This document shows positions 8,970-19,238 of a stretch of 64,000 bases of DNA, in pieces. The stretch comes from a bacterium (GTDB lineage: Bacteria; Cyanobacteriota; Vampirovibrionia; Gastranaerophilales; Gastranaerophilaceae). Where the stretch lies: positions 1-64,000 of the forward strand of contig JAFUXT010000023.1 of the NCBI GenBank assembly GCA_017470815.1. The letters run 5' to 3'. The translations under genes and the position numbers were made by a program. Each line of letters begins with the position of its first letter. Within the stretch, counting starts at the first letter, position 1. The notes under the pieces were generated by a model. It was not told the DNA's origin and ran no database searches. It saw only the letters and a program-made list of their open reading frames with translations.

Positions 8970-9452
8970 ATGGATGTACAACAATTATTAGACAAAATTG
9001 CGGATTTAGAACTTGAGAGTGAATACGGAGCACCGGCAGATGCTGCAAAGGCGGCAATGGAACTTGCAAAATGCCAAAACCAATTAGCACAAATGTATGG
9101 CTTTGACAATTATTTTGATTTTAAGTCATCAGGAGAATTTGATAAAATTACAAGAGCGCATCAGGAAGGAAAACCGGTTCCTCAAGGGATGCACACTGAA
9201 GAATACAATGAAGGTTCTGTTTTTACAGCAAAAGTTCAAATGAATTATGGCAAAAGTCATTTAGATTATTGCGACGGATTAAGAACAATCGGATATTCAG
9301 AGGGTGAGATTAAAAATATGTGCAAACAGGAAGGGATAAAATACAATCCGCCAATGTTTCAGGTTGGCAGTAAACCAAAAGCAAAAAATCCTGTAAAACA
9401 CAATCAACCAAATCCTGTCAGACCAAACACAATTACAAGAATTTGGAACTGA
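8970..9452 (+). CDS. Hypothetical protein
   Basis: No family recognised. The 160-residue soluble protein has an Ala-rich N-terminal helix (residues 1-45) and a Pro/Lys/Asn-rich, probably disordered C-terminus. An upstream in-frame GTG at 8961 exists, but AAGGAG at 8957-8962 is correctly spaced for the ATG at 8970, so I start there. The TTATATATATAT tract just upstream may hold the promoter. The gene ends in a strong terminator. Confidence 0.7.
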   Translation: MDVQQLLDKIADLELESEYGAPADAAKAAMELAKCQNQLAQMYGFDNYFDFKSSGEFDKITRAHQEGKPVPQGMHTEEYNEGSVFTAKVQMNYGKSHLDYCDGLRTIGYSEGEIKNMCKQEGIKYNPPMFQVGSKPKAKNPVKHNQPNPVRPNTITRIWN

Positions 9453-9457
9453 TTTAC

Positions 9458-9490
9458 AAAAAAAGATGTGATTCTTTCACATCTTTTTTT
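9458..9490. terminator. Bidirectional terminator between convergent genes
   Basis: A 14-bp stem (A7 plus GATGTGA, pairing with TCACATC plus T7) closes a five-base loop. A-runs and T-runs on opposite sides mean it can serve both the plus-strand gene ending at 9452 and the minus-strand gene ending at 9494. Confidence 0.8.
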
Positions 9491-9493
9491 ATT

Positions 9494-10051
9494 TTACATT
9501 TCTGCATATTTTCTTGCACATTCAAGCATAGAATTGACTAATGCCGAATTAGAACTCAAATTCATTCCGTTTATTTCCAATACCTGCTTGATTCGTTCTT
9601 CCCAAAGATTATAAATATCCGTTCTGTCCAAATCAAGCGTTTCGCCTATCATTAAAAGTTCTTTAAAATCGATTGGCAAAGGATATGCCCCGCGAAGCAT
9701 ATCAACTATATGGACACGCTTTTTACGAGGGAATGATTTGAGAAAATTAACCATACTCATTTTCTTTTGCTTTAAGACACTTTTGATAAATTCAACAGAA
9801 TCATCTTTCAAAATCGGCTCTTGCGGAATTTTATATTCTTCAAACTCCTCCGGTTCAATATCCATTACGGTTGCAATACGCTCTAACGTAGTTGAACGGG
9901 TTGAAAACGGGATTGTTTCATCAATAAGATTATAAACATAAGAGAGAGTAACTCCTATCATTTCGGCAAAATCCTTTTTGTGTAAAGAATTCTTTTCCAA
10001 AAAATCGGAAACTTTTTGTGAACTTTTTTCTTTTGTAATTTTATTTTTCAT
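9494..10051 (-). CDS. XRE-family regulator with two helix-turn-helix regions
   Basis: This is a predicted DNA-binding protein of 185 residues. The first helix-turn-helix is at about residues 15-68 (KKDFAEMIGVTLSYVYNLI). A second, similar region at about 86-150 starts with KKMSMVNFLKSF. No signal or membrane segment is present. AAGGAG lies seven bases before the ATG. Its target is unknown; it is transcribed divergently from pth, so that promoter is one candidate. Confidence 0.75.
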   Translation of the reverse strand: MKNKITKEKSSQKVSDFLEKNSLHKKDFAEMIGVTLSYVYNLIDETIPFSTRSTTLERIATVMDIEPEEFEEYKIPQEPILKDDSVEFIKSVLKQKKMSMVNFLKSFPRKKRVHIVDMLRGAYPLPIDFKELLMIGETLDLDRTDIYNLWEERIKQVLEINGMNLSSNSALVNSMLECARKYAEM

Positions 10052-10174
10052 ATAAATCTCCTTAAATTTTAATTTCTTTCAATTTATTTTCAAATTATTA
10101 TTTTTTTAACCTTAAACTTTCTATATCATTGTGGTAATATTTATTTAGATTAAGATTACAAAAACGAGGATAAA

Positions 10175-10732
10175 ATGAAATTAATTGCAGGATTAGGGAA
10201 TATAGGCGAAAAATATACATGGACAAGACATAATGCAGGTTTTATGGTTGCTGATAAATGGGCTATTCAAAATAATGTTCAGTTTAAAGAAAATAAAAAA
10301 CTTCAATGTTATATGACAAAATTCCACAAAGGACTTCACGATATTATTCTTATTAAGCCGACAACTTATATGAATTTGTCAGGCAACGCAATCTCTGCAG
10401 TGATGAACTACTATAAGATTGATATAGAAGATTTGCTCGTGATTTATGATGATATTTCTATTGAACTTGATAAAATAAGATTTCGTCCAAACGGTTCTGA
10501 CGGAGGACATAACGGGATTAAATCAATAATAAAGAGTTTAGGAACACAGGATTTTGCAAGACTAAAAATAGGCATAGGACCTCAACCTCCGATACCTGCG
10601 GAGGAATTTGTTTTGCAGAACTTTTATAAATATCAACTTGACAAACTAAAACCTGTATTAAAAACAGCAGTAGAGGGAATCGAATTTTACCTCGATGAAG
10701 GAATGGAAAAAACACAAAACTTCTATAATTAG
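10175..10732 (+). CDS. pth: Peptidyl-tRNA hydrolase
   Basis: This enzyme releases tRNA from peptidyl-tRNAs that drop off the ribosome. It has N9 in GLGNIGEKY, catalytic H19 in TRHNAGF, the PTTYMNLSG motif near 67, YDDIS with the activating Asp near 93, and GGHNGI near 113. The 185-residue length is normal. GAGGA precedes ATG. It is followed 81 bases later by a TPR gene that has its own ribosome site and probable promoter (TATAAT near 10769). Confidence 0.96.
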   Translation: MKLIAGLGNIGEKYTWTRHNAGFMVADKWAIQNNVQFKENKKLQCYMTKFHKGLHDIILIKPTTYMNLSGNAISAVMNYYKIDIEDLLVIYDDISIELDKIRFRPNGSDGGHNGIKSIIKSLGTQDFARLKIGIGPQPPIPAEEFVLQNFYKYQLDKLKPVLKTAVEGIEFYLDEGMEKTQNFYN

Positions 10733-10813
10733 GAACATATTAACTATTTTACAAATTCCCTTTTGATGTTATAATTAGGTAGCGAATGTATTTTAAATAA
10801 GGAGTCGGAATAA

Positions 10814-12214
10814 ATGAGTTTGCAACTCGCTGAACAATTTGAAGCAAATGAGCAATACGAAGAAGCATATCGTGAATATAAAAAAGAATATGAAGCAAAC
10901 CCCGATAATATGGGAATATTAGAGCGTCTTGGTCATTTATCTTTAATTCTTGATAAAACAGAAGAAGCAGCAGGTTATTACCACGAAATATTAAAGCGTG
11001 ATGTTACAAATCCGCTTGCTTATGAACAGCTGATGTCCATTTATGAAGACACCGATGCTTATAAATACTATGTTTACAGGGGCAACAAAAACTCTATTGA
11101 AGGCAAATTGGATTTTGCGATAAACGATTTTAAAAAAGCACTGGGGTTATGTTCTGACGGCGCACAGGCTGCAATGACACGCTTTACTCTTGCAAATCTA
11201 TACAAACAGGCAGGGCAGGATATGAAAGCAATTGATCAATTTAATATTTTGCTTGAAGGAAGTGATGTTCACGAAGAAATGTTTTTGCAACTTGCCGATA
11301 TGTATATGAAAGATGAAGCATATTCGTCTGCAATAGATACGCTAATGAGAGCAAAACAAAGAGGGTTTGATACCCCCAAAATTAACGAAGGACTTGCCGC
11401 CGTATATTTAAAAAGCGGAGATGCACAAAAAGCAATTGAGTTTACAAATGATGAACTCCTAAAAATTCAATGTATGCTTGAAATCGGGCAGGTTGAAGAA
11501 GCATACGCTCAATTGAATGGTTTAAGCGAAGAACTTAAACAGGTTCCGAGATATTTCACATTAAAAGCGCAATATTTTTATTCTGCCAAAAAATTTGACC
11601 AGGCGCTTGAATGTATTGACGAATATAATAAATTGGCACCAAATTCACCGCTTACATATCAAATGCGTGCGCTTGTATATGACGAAAAAGGTGATGAATA
11701 CAATGCTCATGTAAATTGGGGCAGATATAATATTGTAAGAGGAAATTACGATATTGCAATCAACGAATACCTTAATGCCGTTCAACTTAATGACAACGAT
11801 ATCGAATTACTCTTTGAACTTGCGGCATTATTAGAAAGCAACAAAGAAGTTGACCACGCAAGCGAATATTATGTAAAAATCGTAAAAAAAGACCCGACAA
11901 ACAAAGAGGCACTGAAAAGACTTGCATCATACAGAGAAAGCATTGGCGACTATCAGGGGCAGGTTAATTATCTTGAAAAAATTATTGAAACAGATAAAAA
12001 TGACCTTGATGCCCTCAAAAGTTTGGGCAGAGCCTATGAAAAAACAAGAGCAAACGCAAAGGCTTTAGAACTTTATCAACACTACATTGAAATAGTAAAA
12101 AATCCTGCGGATTATAAAATTATCAAAGACAAAATTGAAAAACTCCAAAACGGCGGAGCAGAAGAAAATTCCGAAGGATTGCTTGATAAAATTATGAAAA
12201 TTTTCGGGAAATAA
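10814..12214 (+). CDS. TPR repeat protein
   Basis: This soluble 466-residue protein is built almost wholly of tetratricopeptide repeats (about ten, with A-x-x-x-Y/L and typical G/A-Y/F spacing), from NEQYEEAYREYKKEY at residue 12 to ANAKALELYQHYIE near 420. TPR proteins are scaffolds, and the partner cannot be read from sequence. There is no signal peptide, so it is probably cytoplasmic. AAGGAG precedes the ATG. Confidence 0.85.
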   Translation: MSLQLAEQFEANEQYEEAYREYKKEYEANPDNMGILERLGHLSLILDKTEEAAGYYHEILKRDVTNPLAYEQLMSIYEDTDAYKYYVYRGNKNSIEGKLDFAINDFKKALGLCSDGAQAAMTRFTLANLYKQAGQDMKAIDQFNILLEGSDVHEEMFLQLADMYMKDEAYSSAIDTLMRAKQRGFDTPKINEGLAAVYLKSGDAQKAIEFTNDELLKIQCMLEIGQVEEAYAQLNGLSEELKQVPRYFTLKAQYFYSAKKFDQALECIDEYNKLAPNSPLTYQMRALVYDEKGDEYNAHVNWGRYNIVRGNYDIAINEYLNAVQLNDNDIELLFELAALLESNKEVDHASEYYVKIVKKDPTNKEALKRLASYRESIGDYQGQVNYLEKIIETDKNDLDALKSLGRAYEKTRANAKALELYQHYIEIVKNPADYKIIKDKIEKLQNGGAEENSEGLLDKIMKIFGK

Positions 12215-12230
12215 AATTTTTACAGTATCA

Positions 12231-12410
12231 TGTGTCATTGCGAGCCCGAAAGGTTGAAGCAATCCTATTATTGAAATGTCATTGCGAGAAAATCTTTGAT
12301 TTTCGTGGCAATCCCATTAGTTCAAAGTCGTTCAGTTGTTGATTTGATGAGATTACTACGCAAACTACGTTTGCTCGTAATGACAGATACAGTATCAGGC
12401 AATTGCCTGA
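12231..12410. repeat. Dispersed TGTCATTGCGAG...GCAATC repeats and a palindrome
   Basis: Two tandem copies start TGTCATTGCGAG (near 12231 and 12277), each ending GCAATCC after a variable hairpin. A third, inverted copy reads GAGATTAC...GTAATGACA near 12349-12385. A perfect palindrome TCAGGCAATTGCCTGA follows at 12395-12410. This intergenic palindromic repeat type is seen in many bacterial genomes. No gene lies here. Confidence 0.65.
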
Positions 12411-12435
12411 CCTACACTCTCAACCTTTTTATTTA

Positions 12436-13914
12436 CTATATTTCACCTATTATATCTGTTTTGAAAGATGCGCCGATTTCTTCCTGCGCAAGAACAACGA
12501 TATTATTTATATACAAACTGAGCAATGTGAATAAAATTTGACGGTATTCAATAGGTACCATAACTTTTGGTTCGTAAATACCCAATTTCTTTGCTTTTCG
12601 CTTGATTTTTCCTGCAATTTTTTCTGCAAAATCCGCATCAATTTTTATAATAGATGCATCTGAATCATCACAGCCAAGCATCAATTCCGAATAAGTCTTG
12701 TCAGACAAATCAAACAAACTTATGGTTTCTCCGTCTTCATTTGTATATTTTGAACAAATCTGACGGGATAGTGCAATTCGTATCTTATTTATAATATCAA
12801 CTTTTGAACCGTCATCAGCAAAATCATTTATCTTTTCAAAAATATAAGTGATATTCTTGATAGAAACATGCTCTTTGATAAGACTTACCATTACATATTT
12901 TATATCGGCATAAGTCATAATATCCGGAACAATATTTTCAATAAGATACGGATTTTCTTTCTCTACGACATCAAGATATTTTTCAATATCTTCATAATCA
13001 AGCAAATCTTCGACATGTTTAATTGCAATATACTCAAGTGCTTTGGCAATATATTCTGACGAGGTCAAACCGCTCTGCCAAAAATCTTTAGCCTTTTCTT
13101 TTTCAACCCAGATAACCTTTTTACCTGAAAGTTCATCTTCAGTTGTAACGGAATTTTTAATCTTATGTTCAAGATGCAAATCATCTGCGTAAAACATTTT
13201 ATATCCCGGATAAACAACGGCCCTGAAAACTTCCATTCCTCTTATTCTAATACTGAACTCTCCGGAATTTAGATTTTCGTCATCTTTAAACACCACTTTT
13301 GGAATAATGTATCCGCTTTTTTCAGTCAATTCAAGCCTTGCTTTTACGGTTTGGGCAACAAGTTGTTCTTCCCCAAAATCAGAGCGTTCAAAATCAACAA
13401 AACCCAAAAGTTCTTCACTTAAATATATTGCGAGTTTTTCTTCGTGAAGTTTTGAATACATCAAATCAGGAGAGGTTGCCTTGTTTAACTCCCCTTTCAA
13501 ATCATCAAGCGCTTTTAAACCCGTTGAAATTTTATCATTTAATTTTTTTCTTGAAACAGGCGCTTCACCGTCAAGTTGTGACTTGACCTGATTTATTTCG
13601 TCTCTCTTTTGTTTAATTTTACTCTGAATTTCAATACATTTTTCGTATTCAGTCATTTTAGGGGAAAGCATTTTTTCCATTTGGCTTTTAAAATCAGAAA
13701 TGCTTATTATATCGCCTGAAGATTCGGCAGATTTTGCTTCACGCATAAAAATACAGTTTAATTGCGCACTTTCATCATCATCAGAACCAACTTCTGTCAT
13801 GCTGTATAATTCCCAGCCTTTCATAGACATTTCATTTAAAAGATTTTGTAATTCCTGTGCATTTTGAGCCGAACATGTCTTGATAACATATTCCATTCTG
13901 CTTTTACCAAACAT
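12436..13914 (-). CDS. Hypothetical protein with N-terminal DUF4177-like domain
   Basis: Residues 7-60 (MEYVIKTCSAQNAQELQNLL through GWELYSMTEVG) resemble the small DUF4177 fold. A coiled-coil region follows at about 85-160, then a long unrecognised mixed domain of about 300 residues. There is no export signal. AAGGG precedes the ATG, and the gene begins four bases after the uridine phosphorylase stop, so it is the last gene of the bamA-ompH-udp unit. Function unknown. Confidence 0.7.
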   Translation of the reverse strand: MFGKSRMEYVIKTCSAQNAQELQNLLNEMSMKGWELYSMTEVGSDDDESAQLNCIFMREAKSAESSGDIISISDFKSQMEKMLSPKMTEYEKCIEIQSKIKQKRDEINQVKSQLDGEAPVSRKKLNDKISTGLKALDDLKGELNKATSPDLMYSKLHEEKLAIYLSEELLGFVDFERSDFGEEQLVAQTVKARLELTEKSGYIIPKVVFKDDENLNSGEFSIRIRGMEVFRAVVYPGYKMFYADDLHLEHKIKNSVTTEDELSGKKVIWVEKEKAKDFWQSGLTSSEYIAKALEYIAIKHVEDLLDYEDIEKYLDVVEKENPYLIENIVPDIMTYADIKYVMVSLIKEHVSIKNITYIFEKINDFADDGSKVDIINKIRIALSRQICSKYTNEDGETISLFDLSDKTYSELMLGCDDSDASIIKIDADFAEKIAGKIKRKAKKLGIYEPKVMVPIEYRQILFTLLSLYINNIVVLAQEEIGASFKTDIIGEI

Positions 13915-13918
13915 ATTT

Positions 13919-14677
13919 TTACCCTTTTAAAATTTTTATAGCCTCTATCGCTGTTTTAATAGCCTTTTCAGTGTCATGAACAACAGGATTTTCCAACCCC
14001 TCTTTTTCACGCTCCTGATTAGCAACAACAAGAAAAACCGAACCGATTTTTACTCTTAAATAACTTGCGACAATAAATAATGCCGCAGATTCCATTTCTG
14101 AAGCCAAACATCCCATACGCTTCCATGCTTCCCACTTATTCAAAAGTTCATTGGAAACAGGCATTGTTTGAGGTGAATGTTGACCGTAAAAAGAATCCTT
14201 GCACTGAACAACCCCTGTATGATAATCAAAGCCTAATTTCTTTGCACTTTCAACAAGTGAATTTACAACATCCAAATTAGCAAGTGCAGGAAATTCAATC
14301 GGTGCATATTCTCTGCTTGTACCTTCGGCACGAATTGCACCTGTTGCAATGACGATATCACCGCCTTTTACATTTGTATCAATTCCCCCACAAGTACCGA
14401 CACGGATAAAGGTTTGCGCTCCGCATTTCACAAGTTCTTCAAGAGCAATCGCTGCAGACGGACCGCCAATACCTGTTGAAGTTACACTGACTTTTTCCCC
14501 GTCAACATAACCGGTATAAGTGACATATTCACGACTGTCCGCAACTTTTACAGGATTCTCAAAAAATTGCGCAATTTTCTCACATCTTTTTGGGTCGCCG
14601 GGGAGTAAAACATACTTTCCTACCTCCCCATCTTTTAATCCTATATGATACTGTCTGCCATCTTCAGAATAGTTCAT
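13919..14677 (-). CDS. udp: Uridine phosphorylase
   Basis: This enzyme of pyrimidine salvage splits uridine with phosphate into uracil and ribose 1-phosphate. It belongs to the NP-I phosphorylase family: [12 protein letters not shown] (phosphate-binding), [24 protein letters not shown] and the EMESAAL ribose-binding motif are all in order. The length of 252 matches E. coli Udp. A purine nucleoside phosphorylase of the same fold is the main alternative. The ATG directly follows the stop of the upstream ompH-like gene, so the two are translationally coupled. Confidence 0.88.
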   Translation of the reverse strand: MNYSEDGRQYHIGLKDGEVGKYVLLPGDPKRCEKIAQFFENPVKVADSREYVTYTGYVDGEKVSVTSTGIGGPSAAIALEELVKCGAQTFIRVGTCGGIDTNVKGGDIVIATGAIRAEGTSREYAPIEFPALANLDVVNSLVESAKKLGFDYHTGVVQCKDSFYGQHSPQTMPVSNELLNKWEAWKRMGCLASEMESAALFIVASYLRVKIGSVFLVVANQEREKEGLENPVVHDTEKAIKTAIEAIKILKG

Positions 14678-15127
14678 TTATTGTCCTTTTAATTTTGAAA
14701 TAACCTGATCCGTTACATCAACACCGCCAACAAATACAACCTGATCCGATAAAATTGCATCAAGTCTTTGCGCAACCATAACCTGCTTTGCAACAGTCTG
14801 AATTTGTGTCATAATTTGGTTTTCTTTATCTCTTTGCAGTTTCATCAGTGCTTCTTGTTTTGATTTTAAAGTATTTGCAGCCTGATTTTCAAAATTTTGT
14901 TTTTGCAACGGAGTTGACAAATTTTTATACTGTTTTTCCTGTTCAAGCATATATTGCTGAAGTTCAAGAGTTTTTGCATCAATTTCCTTTACTGCAGCCT
15001 GTGCAGCGGGATAACTTTCTAATACTCTTTGATAGTCAATGTAGCCTACTTCTGCATTTGCCACATTTGAACAGGTCAATGCAACACCTGCAACCGCTAA
15101 TAAAGCCATTAATTTTAAATTTTTCAT
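14678..15127 (-). CDS. OmpH/Skp-family periplasmic chaperone
   Basis: A signal peptide (residues 1-25, cleaved around SNVANA) is followed by a VGYIDYQRVLESYP start and a long coiled coil rich in Gln and Lys, the Skp architecture. Skp-like chaperones carry unfolded outer-membrane proteins across the periplasm. The gene lies directly downstream of bamA, the classical arrangement. At 149 residues it is somewhat short but complete. There is no gap to the next gene. Confidence 0.88.
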   Translation of the reverse strand: MKNLKLMALLAVAGVALTCSNVANAEVGYIDYQRVLESYPAAQAAVKEIDAKTLELQQYMLEQEKQYKNLSTPLQKQNFENQAANTLKSKQEALMKLQRDKENQIMTQIQTVAKQVMVAQRLDAILSDQVVFVGGVDVTDQVISKLKGQ

Positions 15128-15185
15128 ACAACCTCCAATATTTTATAATTATCTATTATAATAATTTGTCTTAAAATTTCAAGTA

Positions 15186-17177
15186 TTAGTACATCAAATC
15201 ACCTACACCAAAGGTGAAGTAACCGCTTTTCGATCCGTTATGCCCCGGATTGGTAAGCGGAATACCATAGTCAATTGATAACGGCCCCATGCCCGGAATA
15301 AATACTTTCAAACCGACACCTGCTGATATAGCATACATAGGTCTGTCATAAATTTTATCCGAAACTGTGGAATTAAATACTTTACCTGCATCAACCCACA
15401 TTGTAAATCTCAGGTTGTTCAGGAAGGCAATTCTTGTTCTGTCCATAAACGGAATTGGTGTCGCAAATTCGGCAGAACCCATGATAAATGCATTACCCGT
15501 ACCAACACCGCTCATTTTGAAACCTCTGATTGAATACGGGCCACCTAAACGATACGCCATAACTTCAGGGATATTTCCATGAATTGCACCGCCGCCTTTA
15601 ACAGTCAAAGAGAATGAAGATTTCTTCGCTATCGGAATATATTGTTTTATCATACCGGTCAATTTGCCGTTTGTTTTATTCAAACCGTTCAGCCCAATAT
15701 TTTCATCAAATCTTAAACTTGCCATCGTACCATGACGGGTAATTGTTGCAGAATCCCTTGTATCATACAATAATGCAGGACTCAAAGACAGGAACAGACC
15801 ACCTTCAAGTTGTTTTGCACGTTCCGATAAAGGAACATTATATTTTTCATACAAACTTGTAATTTTCTTTCTGTCACCCTCTTTAACATTGATATTTTCC
15901 ACACCCAAGCCAAAAGTTGCCGTTGTATGACGATTTCTTTTGAATTTATGCGCAACTGTAAATTCACCGCCAAATCTCTGTTCAATAGCCATCGGAACCT
16001 GATAAGAACCGAAATCTCTGAAGAACAATCTGGTATTAAGCGAAGTATCAGAGTTAAAGAAATAAGGTTTGAAATAACTCAATTCTGCCTGAATATTCAT
16101 ATGATTAACGACAGAATTATCGTTCATAATAACACCGGTACCAGCCAAGCCTGTTAAAGAAATTCTTTCGGCTCTGCCGCGGAAATTATTTTCACTTATC
16201 CCCAAAGAACCGAAAAGACCGGTTGCCGTATCAAGACCACCACCGACAGACACACTTGCCGTTCTTTGTTCTTTAATTTTTATTGTTATATCATAAGCAT
16301 CTTCAACATCTGCACTGGGTTCAATTTCTCTTGTTACATCTTTAAATGCCTGAGTAGCATACAAACGAACAAGATCCTCTTTAATCATATTTTCGTTATA
16401 AACCATGCCGGGTTCAGTTAAAATATTTCTGGCAACAACATAGTCTTTTGTCTTTTCGTTGCCTTCAATCATAATTTTATCAATGACACCTTCTTTAATA
16501 ACGATATTTATTGTACCGTCAGGATCATCTGTCACTGAAGCAATTCGAGAGAGAATATAGCCTTTTTGCATGTACAAGTCTTGTATTTTTGCAATCGCTT
16601 CATTGAGTTTTGCAATATTTTGGGGTTTACCTTTCATTTCTTCAAGTTGTGCAAGAATATCCTCAGTTGAGATTACAGTATTACCGTCTATTGTAAAATC
16701 TTTAACAGGAATGTTTTCCTCTACAATAATTTTAATCGTAACCGTACCGTCATCATTATTTGTCGGAATAGCCTTCATTCTTTCAGAAAAATAGCCTGTT
16801 TCATAAATAGTTTTTAAATCATCCTGCATATCAGAACGATTATATGGTTCACCGACTTTCATTTTCATTTGGGATAAAATTTCGTCCTGACTAAGAGAGT
16901 TCAGGCCCATAAATTCAATGCTTTTGATAGTTTTTTCTTGAGAAATAACAGGGGTTGGTAAAACATCTGGGTTAACTTCGGGAGCAGAAGTTTCTGTTCT
17001 TAAACTCGGAACATCTGAAGCATCAAAGATAGTATTTGTAGTCGTATTCTGTTTTATGGCATCTTCGGTTATACCCATGCTTGAGCCCCATACGTCATCA
17101 ATTGAATATGCACAGGTCTGCGTGAGTGAAACCAGCAATATTGCTAATAAAATCTTTTTCAGCGAACTAAAATTCAA
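15186..17177 (-). CDS. bamA: BamA / Omp85 outer-membrane assembly protein
   Basis: This is the central pore protein for inserting beta-barrel proteins into the outer membrane. A signal peptide (residues 1-25) is followed by a linker and about three POTRA repeats at roughly 82-310 (each starting with an I-x-x-I-x-I/V-x-G-N pattern, such as VKDFTIDGNTVIS and IDKIMIEGNEKTK). A C-terminal barrel at about 315-663 has GYFTFGVG near the end. Fewer POTRA repeats than the proteobacterial five resembles cyanobacterial Omp85. The gene heads an operon with the OmpH/Skp gene. Confidence 0.93.
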   Translation of the reverse strand: MNFSSLKKILLAILLVSLTQTCAYSIDDVWGSSMGITEDAIKQNTTTNTIFDASDVPSLRTETSAPEVNPDVLPTPVISQEKTIKSIEFMGLNSLSQDEILSQMKMKVGEPYNRSDMQDDLKTIYETGYFSERMKAIPTNNDDGTVTIKIIVEENIPVKDFTIDGNTVISTEDILAQLEEMKGKPQNIAKLNEAIAKIQDLYMQKGYILSRIASVTDDPDGTINIVIKEGVIDKIMIEGNEKTKDYVVARNILTEPGMVYNENMIKEDLVRLYATQAFKDVTREIEPSADVEDAYDITIKIKEQRTASVSVGGGLDTATGLFGSLGISENNFRGRAERISLTGLAGTGVIMNDNSVVNHMNIQAELSYFKPYFFNSDTSLNTRLFFRDFGSYQVPMAIEQRFGGEFTVAHKFKRNRHTTATFGLGVENINVKEGDRKKITSLYEKYNVPLSERAKQLEGGLFLSLSPALLYDTRDSATITRHGTMASLRFDENIGLNGLNKTNGKLTGMIKQYIPIAKKSSFSLTVKGGGAIHGNIPEVMAYRLGGPYSIRGFKMSGVGTGNAFIMGSAEFATPIPFMDRTRIAFLNNLRFTMWVDAGKVFNSTVSDKIYDRPMYAISAGVGLKVFIPGMGPLSIDYGIPLTNPGHNGSKSGYFTFGVGDLMY

Positions 17178-17258
17178 AAATACATTCCCTTAAAACTATC
17201 ACTTCTCTCCACTAAAATTTTAGCATAAATTTATTAAAAAAGTAAAATATTTTACAAC

Positions 17259-18071
17259 TTATTTACCAATAGAAATTTTATACACACTATTTTTATTATA
17301 TCCGCATAATTCAGATAAAATTACCGAAATATCTTTTGGGCTAAAACCTTTGTCTTTCAGCATTTTTACCTGATTTTGCATTTCATTTTCATCGGATAAA
17401 TTATCTTTTCTGAACACCATCACGACAAACTCTCCTTTGGGCTGATTATTTACAAAATGTTCAATTATATTATTGATATTGTCAACCAAAACTTCTTCAA
17501 ATATTTTTGTCAGTTCTCTGCCAATGGCAATTTTGGCATCAGGACGAACAGATTTTATGATATTTAAAGTTTGCATAATTCGATTTGGAGATTCATAAAA
17601 AATAAAATCCTTGTCTTCATAATCCGTTACAAGTTTTTGGATTTTTTGTTCTGTTTTTGGTAAAAAACCGACAAAACTGAAACATTCATCTTCTCTTGAA
17701 ATTTGAGAAAGAAAAGTTGCTATTGCATTAGCACCCGGTAATGATGTTACACTAAACCCACGCTTTCTTAATTCTTTTACAATTACACTTCCCGGATCGC
17801 AAATCAATGGAGTTCCCGCATCTGATACAAGAGCCATTTTTTGCCCCGATTCAAGAGTTTTTATAATTTGTTCAACCCTCTCTTTTTCATTGTACTTGTG
17901 ATAAGAAAGGCATTTTGTTCTTATATCAAAATGATTGAGGAGTTTTTGAGTAACCCGTGAATCTTCGCATGCAATTAAATCAACCGACTTCAAAACTTCA
18001 ATCGCTCTTAAAGTAATATCGCCCAAATTTCCGATTGGAGTCGGAACAATATAAAAATCATATTCTTTCAT
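17259..18071 (-). CDS. rsmI: 16S rRNA (cytidine1402-2'-O)-methyltransferase
   Basis: This tetrapyrrole-methylase-fold enzyme methylates the ribose of C1402 in 16S rRNA. Visible motifs are VPTPIGNLGDITLRA at the N-terminus, ACEDSRVT, YHKYNE, LVSDAGTPLICDPG and LPGANA. The C-terminal third (KGFSPKDISVILSEL) is the usual helical tail. The length of 270 is standard. It is probably a separate unit from bamA, with an 81-base gap. Confidence 0.95.
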   Translation of the reverse strand: MKEYDFYIVPTPIGNLGDITLRAIEVLKSVDLIACEDSRVTQKLLNHFDIRTKCLSYHKYNEKERVEQIIKTLESGQKMALVSDAGTPLICDPGSVIVKELRKRGFSVTSLPGANAIATFLSQISREDECFSFVGFLPKTEQKIQKLVTDYEDKDFIFYESPNRIMQTLNIIKSVRPDAKIAIGRELTKIFEEVLVDNINNIIEHFVNNQPKGEFVVMVFRKDNLSDENEMQNQVKMLKDKGFSPKDISVILSELCGYNKNSVYKISIGK

Positions 18072-18208
18072 ATCGGTATATTAACATAAAATATTAACAA
18101 TATCTTAATTATTTAAACCGTAATTTTACTTGATTACAAAATATGTTGATGATAATATCAGCATGTTATAGTAGTAGAATATGTTACACATAAGAAGGAG
18201 TAAAAATT

Positions 18209-19213
18209 ATGGTAAACGTAGCAATTAACGGATTCGGCAGAATCGGTAGAAATACTTTAAGAGCCGCAATCAGAGAAGGTATTTTTGACAAAATTAATTA
18301 TGTAGCAATCAATGACCCTGGTTTGAAACCGGAAGATGCTGCAAGAATTTTCAAATATGACTCTGTTATGGGTAGATTTGACGGAACAGTTGAAGCATAC
18401 GATGAAGGTATTATCGTTAACGGTAAAAAAATCAAATTCTTCGCAGAAAAAGACCCTGCTCAACTTCCTTGGAAAGATTTGGGTGTAGAAGTTGTTGTTG
18501 AATCAACAGGTTTCTTCACAGATGCAACTAAAGCTCATGCTCACATTGATGCAGGTGCTAAGAAAGTTATCATTTCTGCTCCTGCAACTAACGAAGATAT
18601 TACAATCGTTTTAGGGGTAAACGACAAAGAATACGATACAACTAAACACAATGTAATTTCTATGGCATCTTGCACAACTAACTGCTTGGCTCCTGTTGCT
18701 AAAGTTATTGATGAAAAATTCGGTATCGTTAAAGGTTTGATGACAACAGTTCACTCTTACACAGGCGACCAGAGAATCTTAGACGCAGGTCACAAAGATC
18801 CTCGTAGAGCAAGAGCTGGCGCTCTTAACATTTGTCCTACAAAAACAGGTGCTGCAAAAGCAGTTGCTTTAGTTTTACCTCAATTGAAAGGTAAATTGGA
18901 CGGTTTCGCTATGAGAGTTCCTACTCCTGATGTTTCATTAGTTGATGTTGTATTCGAACTTTCAAAAGATGTTACAGTTGAAGAAGTTAACGCAGCATTA
19001 AAAGCAGGCGCTGACGGTCATGTTCTTTGCTATACAGAAGAACCGTTAGTATCTTCAGATTATGTTGGTACTTCACAATCTTCAACAGTTGACGGCTTAT
19101 TAACTCGTGTAATGGGTGGTAATCAGGTTAAAATCATTTCTTGGTACGATAACGAAATGGGTTATTCAACAAGACTTGCTGAAACAACTTACATGGTTGC
19201 TTCTAAATTATAA
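18209..19213 (+). CDS. gap: Glyceraldehyde-3-phosphate dehydrogenase, type I
   Basis: This enzyme oxidises glyceraldehyde 3-phosphate to 1,3-bisphosphoglycerate with NAD(P). The NAD-binding start is INGFGRIGRN, the catalytic C155 sits in SCTTNC, the assisting H182 is in TVHSYTGDQ, and RVPTPDVS and NEMGYS follow. The length of 334 is standard. AAGAAGGAG precedes ATG. Codon use is more biased and less AT-rich than in neighbours, as expected for a highly expressed gene. A terminator follows. Confidence 0.97.
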   Translation: MVNVAINGFGRIGRNTLRAAIREGIFDKINYVAINDPGLKPEDAARIFKYDSVMGRFDGTVEAYDEGIIVNGKKIKFFAEKDPAQLPWKDLGVEVVVESTGFFTDATKAHAHIDAGAKKVIISAPATNEDITIVLGVNDKEYDTTKHNVISMASCTTNCLAPVAKVIDEKFGIVKGLMTTVHSYTGDQRILDAGHKDPRRARAGALNICPTKTGAAKAVALVLPQLKGKLDGFAMRVPTPDVSLVDVVFELSKDVTVEEVNAALKAGADGHVLCYTEEPLVSSDYVGTSQSSTVDGLLTRVMGGNQVKIISWYDNEMGYSTRLAETTYMVASKL

Positions 19214-19238
19214 TGTGCAGGGGTAAAACCCCAATTTA

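Noticed and set aside
12296-12541. An 81-codon plus-strand frame
   Set aside because: It lies in dispersed intergenic repeats and overlaps the end of the minus-strand DUF4177-like gene.
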